A DNA stretch of 64,000 bases, taken from IMG/VR virus record IMGVR_UViG_3300048930_000242, positions 89,341 through 153,340 of that record; one strand, given 5' to 3'. A program made the translations under genes and the position numbers. This document shows, one piece after another, positions 61,908-64,000 of the stretch. Positions within the stretch are counted from its first letter, which is position 1. The number at the start of each line of letters is the position of its first letter. A model generated the notes under the pieces. That model worked only from the letters and a program-made list of their open reading frames with translations, was not told the DNA's origin and searched no databases. The stretch is from a virus.

Positions 61908-63577
61908 CTCTCCAAAATAGACTTCATCTTCTCGTACTCCGAGTGGAGCGCAGAAGGCATTAGCTTCTTGAATGTCTCCTGGTCTCCACTTTTTATTGCG
62001 TCTCTTACGGTAGTCGCAGATGCAAATCGCTGAGCCAGGCTGAACTTGATTTGATTGTTTAGTGGGGTCTTGGCGACCTGGCGTCTATAATCGTCCACTC
62101 GGTCGTCTCCGGCGATCACCTCAATGACCTTTCCGCCCATCTCGGCTTCGACTTGCTCGACCAACGCCGGGATATAAGCCGAGGTCGCAACCATCACTCC
62201 GGCTCGGGAGCCCATCGCCTTCTTGATGAACCGCTTCTGGTCTTCGACCGAAAACGGATTCTTGTCCTTGTCCGACGAGGACTTCGCTCCTTTGATGATC
62301 ACATAGACCGGATAGCCATCGGTGCCTCCGCTCATCTTCTGATGACCGAGGTGGAACGGCTGGAATCTTCCAGGGATGATCGTCAGATGGTCTCTGGTGA
62401 CCTCGTTCAAAATCCTAGTGGCCTCGGCCGTCAAACTCGACTTTGCCGCAATGCCGGCATCTTGGAGGCTCTGGATAATCTTGTTCATCAAATCTTTCCT
62501 TGAAGCGTCGAGCCCGGTCTTTGGATTCACTCTGGTCTTCATATTCCGAAGGCCATTCACCAGGATAGAGAAAATGTCCTGGGCGAACCAGAACCGATTA
62601 GAGAGGGTCATCATTCCTTTCGGAACCAGATTTGGAGCAAGCTGGAAGAATCTCGAGCCGATAACCTCGTCTTGATGAGAGGAAAGCTTAGCCGAAATCT
62701 GATGACCATATTGGTTGACGATCTGGCCGGACAGCGCGGCGCAGAACTGAAGGAATGCCGTCGCCCCTGAGACTTTCTTCTTACCGGAAGCAATTTCTCC
62801 GATTGTCTTCTCGATCCACGGCATCAGTGGACGAGTGAGAGCCCAGATCTCATTCGAGAGCTGGAGGTAATATGAGTCTTCATCGGCGCCGGCGGCCTTC
62901 TTATCCTTGATCTGAGAGGTGAAGTTCGGATCGACCAGCTTGGCCATTACTGGCGCTTCATCGTCTCCGAAATAGAGAACCACGCCCTCGAATCCATCCT
63001 TCACCAGCCATTCAAGATCTTTAGGAGGAGTGAATAGCGAGAAGACGAATTCCAAGAATGTTGGGTAGCCGTGTTCTCCGGTCTGAGTGTACTCTCGGAG
63101 CTTGGCCTTGGCCGCGGTTGGAAGAGTTCCAGAGAAAATGACCGGAGAGGGCGCAATTTGAAGGACTTTTGCAGCTTCGGCGACCATTGGGTGATCCGGC
63201 TTCAGAATCTTCCCACTGGCGTCGGTGATATACGAGATTATCAGATTGTTCTTCGGCTTCTTGGTGTACTTGATAATCGATGGAAGATTATTCAAGAAGA
63301 GCTCGGTATAGATTTTGCACCGATGCGGAAGCTTTCTCCAGTCGGTCGATTCGACATGCGAAATGAAGCTTTCATACATCGCATTAACGGCGCGCTTGTT
63401 CGGATCGATTTCCTCTCGGCCTTCACGACCGAAGAACTTGAGAAACCGGCCATCTCGCATAATCACGAAGGCCGATGTGTCGATCTTGATTGAAGCAGTA
63501 ACCGGACCGGAAAGTAACTTGTCTACGATTCCGGACTCAAATGCCGAAAGGTGCTTGAGCTCGTTATAGAGTTTCAC
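61904..63577 (-). CDS. DUF6267-type protein with C-terminal nucleotidyltransferase
   Basis: 557 aa. N-terminal half carries IKIDTSAFVIMRDG and FEGVVLYF, recalling covalent nucleotidyltransferase (ligase-like) motifs I and IV. C-terminal ~160 residues are a cytidylyltransferase/NMNAT-like fold: IIPGRFQPFHLGHQKM (HxGH) and ASATTVRDAIKSGD. Known from large T4-like phages, function unknown. Substrate undetermined. Confidence 0.75.
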   Translation of the reverse strand: MKLYNELKHLSAFESGIVDKLLSGPVTASIKIDTSAFVIMRDGRFLKFFGREGREEIDPNKRAVNAMYESFISHVESTDWRKLPHRCKIYTELFLNNLPSIIKYTKKPKNNLIISYITDASGKILKPDHPMVAEAAKVLQIAPSPVIFSGTLPTAAKAKLREYTQTGEHGYPTFLEFVFSLFTPPKDLEWLVKDGFEGVVLYFGDDEAPVMAKLVDPNFTSQIKDKKAAGADEDSYYLQLSNEIWALTRPLMPWIEKTIGEIASGKKKVSGATAFLQFCAALSGQIVNQYGHQISAKLSSHQDEVIGSRFFQLAPNLVPKGMMTLSNRFWFAQDIFSILVNGLRNMKTRVNPKTGLDASRKDLMNKIIQSLQDAGIAAKSSLTAEATRILNEVTRDHLTIIPGRFQPFHLGHQKMSGGTDGYPVYVIIKGAKSSSDKDKNPFSVEDQKRFIKKAMGSRAGVMVATSAYIPALVEQVEAEMGGKVIEVIAGDDRVDDYRRQVAKTPLNNQIKFSLAQRFASATTVRDAIKSGDQETFKKLMPSALHSEYEKMKSILES

Positions 63578-64000
63578 TGAAGTTCATCCGGAAGAGGAAG
63601 GCCCTCTTTCTCTAGATTTGCGGCCAGTTTGGCCAGAATCTGTCGCTTGAATGGCTTATGAGCGAAGGCGTTGGAATTCACCGCTCGGTAGATCTTCTCA
63701 AACGAATCCACATCGGTCAGATCAAATGTCGGTCCAAGAAGGAACCTAACGACTTCCAGAGGAACTCTGGTGATTGGCTCTTTCGACACGACCTTTGGAT
63801 TCTTCAGAAGGCCCTTGGCGCCACGGATGGACTGAATGCCCTTCATCACGCCGTTCTTCATGTCAAACCAATAGCGACTCCAGGTCTCCGGAATCTCACA
63901 GCCATTTTCATCGGAGCAGGTGGTGATTACCTTCTTCTGAATCTCTCCGGCGATGGCGAAAAGGAAAAAGTTCCGGTAGATTCCCTTGTACCGACTGTCT
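63574..64000 (-). CDS. Hypothetical protein, partial (N-terminus outside window)
   Basis: Open frame from the window edge to a TGA at 63574, overlapping the next ATG; an internal ATG at 63861 is not needed. Visible part: DSRYKGIYRNFFLFAIAGEI, TTCSDENGCEIPETWSRYWF, then helical segments to EKEGLPLPDELQ. No family recognised. Confidence 0.7.
   Translation of the reverse strand, partial: DSRYKGIYRNFFLFAIAGEIQKKVITTCSDENGCEIPETWSRYWFDMKNGVMKGIQSIRGAKGLLKNPKVVSKEPITRVPLEVVRFLLGPTFDLTDVDSFEKIYRAVNSNAFAHKPFKRQILAKLAANLEKEGLPLPDELQ

Overview
The window is one stretch of a lytic, T4-superfamily (myovirus-type) phage genome of moderate GC content. The evidence is a set of T4-core replication genes: a two-subunit type II topoisomerase (gp52- and gp39-like), DNA ligase (gp30-like), 5'-3' exonuclease/RNase H, DNA primase, dNMP kinase (gp1-like), thymidylate synthase, PhoH ATPase, RNA ligases and a RuvC-like resolvase. 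A circularly permuted (two-piece) tmRNA gene is typical of alphaproteobacteria, and ribonucleotide reduction uses a class II, adenosylcobalamin-dependent enzyme. Together these suggest an alphaproteobacterial host; this is inference, since no host gene is present.

Layout. From 1 to 8.5 kb, minus strand: phoH, a DUF932 gene and many small accessory genes. From 8.6 to 11.7 kb, plus strand: a tail-fibre/adhesin island with duplicated C-terminal modules, a collagen-like protein and two genes of visibly higher GC. From 11.7 to 26.4 kb, minus strand: dNMP kinase, RNA ligase, a vWA protein, a NAD+ salvage pair (NAMPT plus NMN adenylyltransferase/Nudix), a probable virion protein, both topoisomerase subunits and a GIY-YIG-like homing endonuclease. 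From 26.4 to 40.6 kb, minus strand: about 44 tRNA or tRNA-like genes with anticodons for all 20 amino acids, the tmRNA, a roughly 900-nt structured RNA with an embedded tRNA-like domain, several compact multi-hairpin RNAs, two homing endonucleases and small protein genes. From 40.6 to 59.9 kb, minus strand: two metallophosphoesterases, peptide deformylase, a T4-Rnl1-like ligase, an SprT-like protease, thymidylate synthase, a RecB-like nuclease, DNA ligase, RNase H, a SleB-type hydrolase, RuvC, class II RNR and primase. From 60 to 61.9 kb, plus strand: a small cluster with a PAS protein and a coiled-coil membrane protein. From 61.9 to 64 kb, minus strand: a DUF6267-type gene and a gene running off the end.

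Regulation. At least 28 copies of a near-identical sigma70-type promoter, TGGACA (or TGTACA), exactly 17 bp, then TAGAAT (or close variant), sit just upstream of minus-strand operons. Most also carry a conserved upstream block (GTTTACAATTCAGTGC) and a palindrome over the -10 box. Some promoters sit inside hairpins that could also end the preceding operon. A second motif, ATAGATA, resembling the T4 late promoter TATAAATA, lies upstream of a different set of genes that includes a probable virion protein. This suggests separate early and late gene sets. Genes within operons are tightly coupled by ATGA, TAATG or TGATG overlaps.

How the genes work together: nucleotide supply (RNR, ThyA, dNMP kinase, NTP pyrophosphohydrolase), DNA replication and repair, translation takeover (tRNA set, tmRNA, peptide deformylase, two RNA ligases that could mend cut tRNAs), and NAD+ rebuilding that could counter NAD+-depleting host defences.
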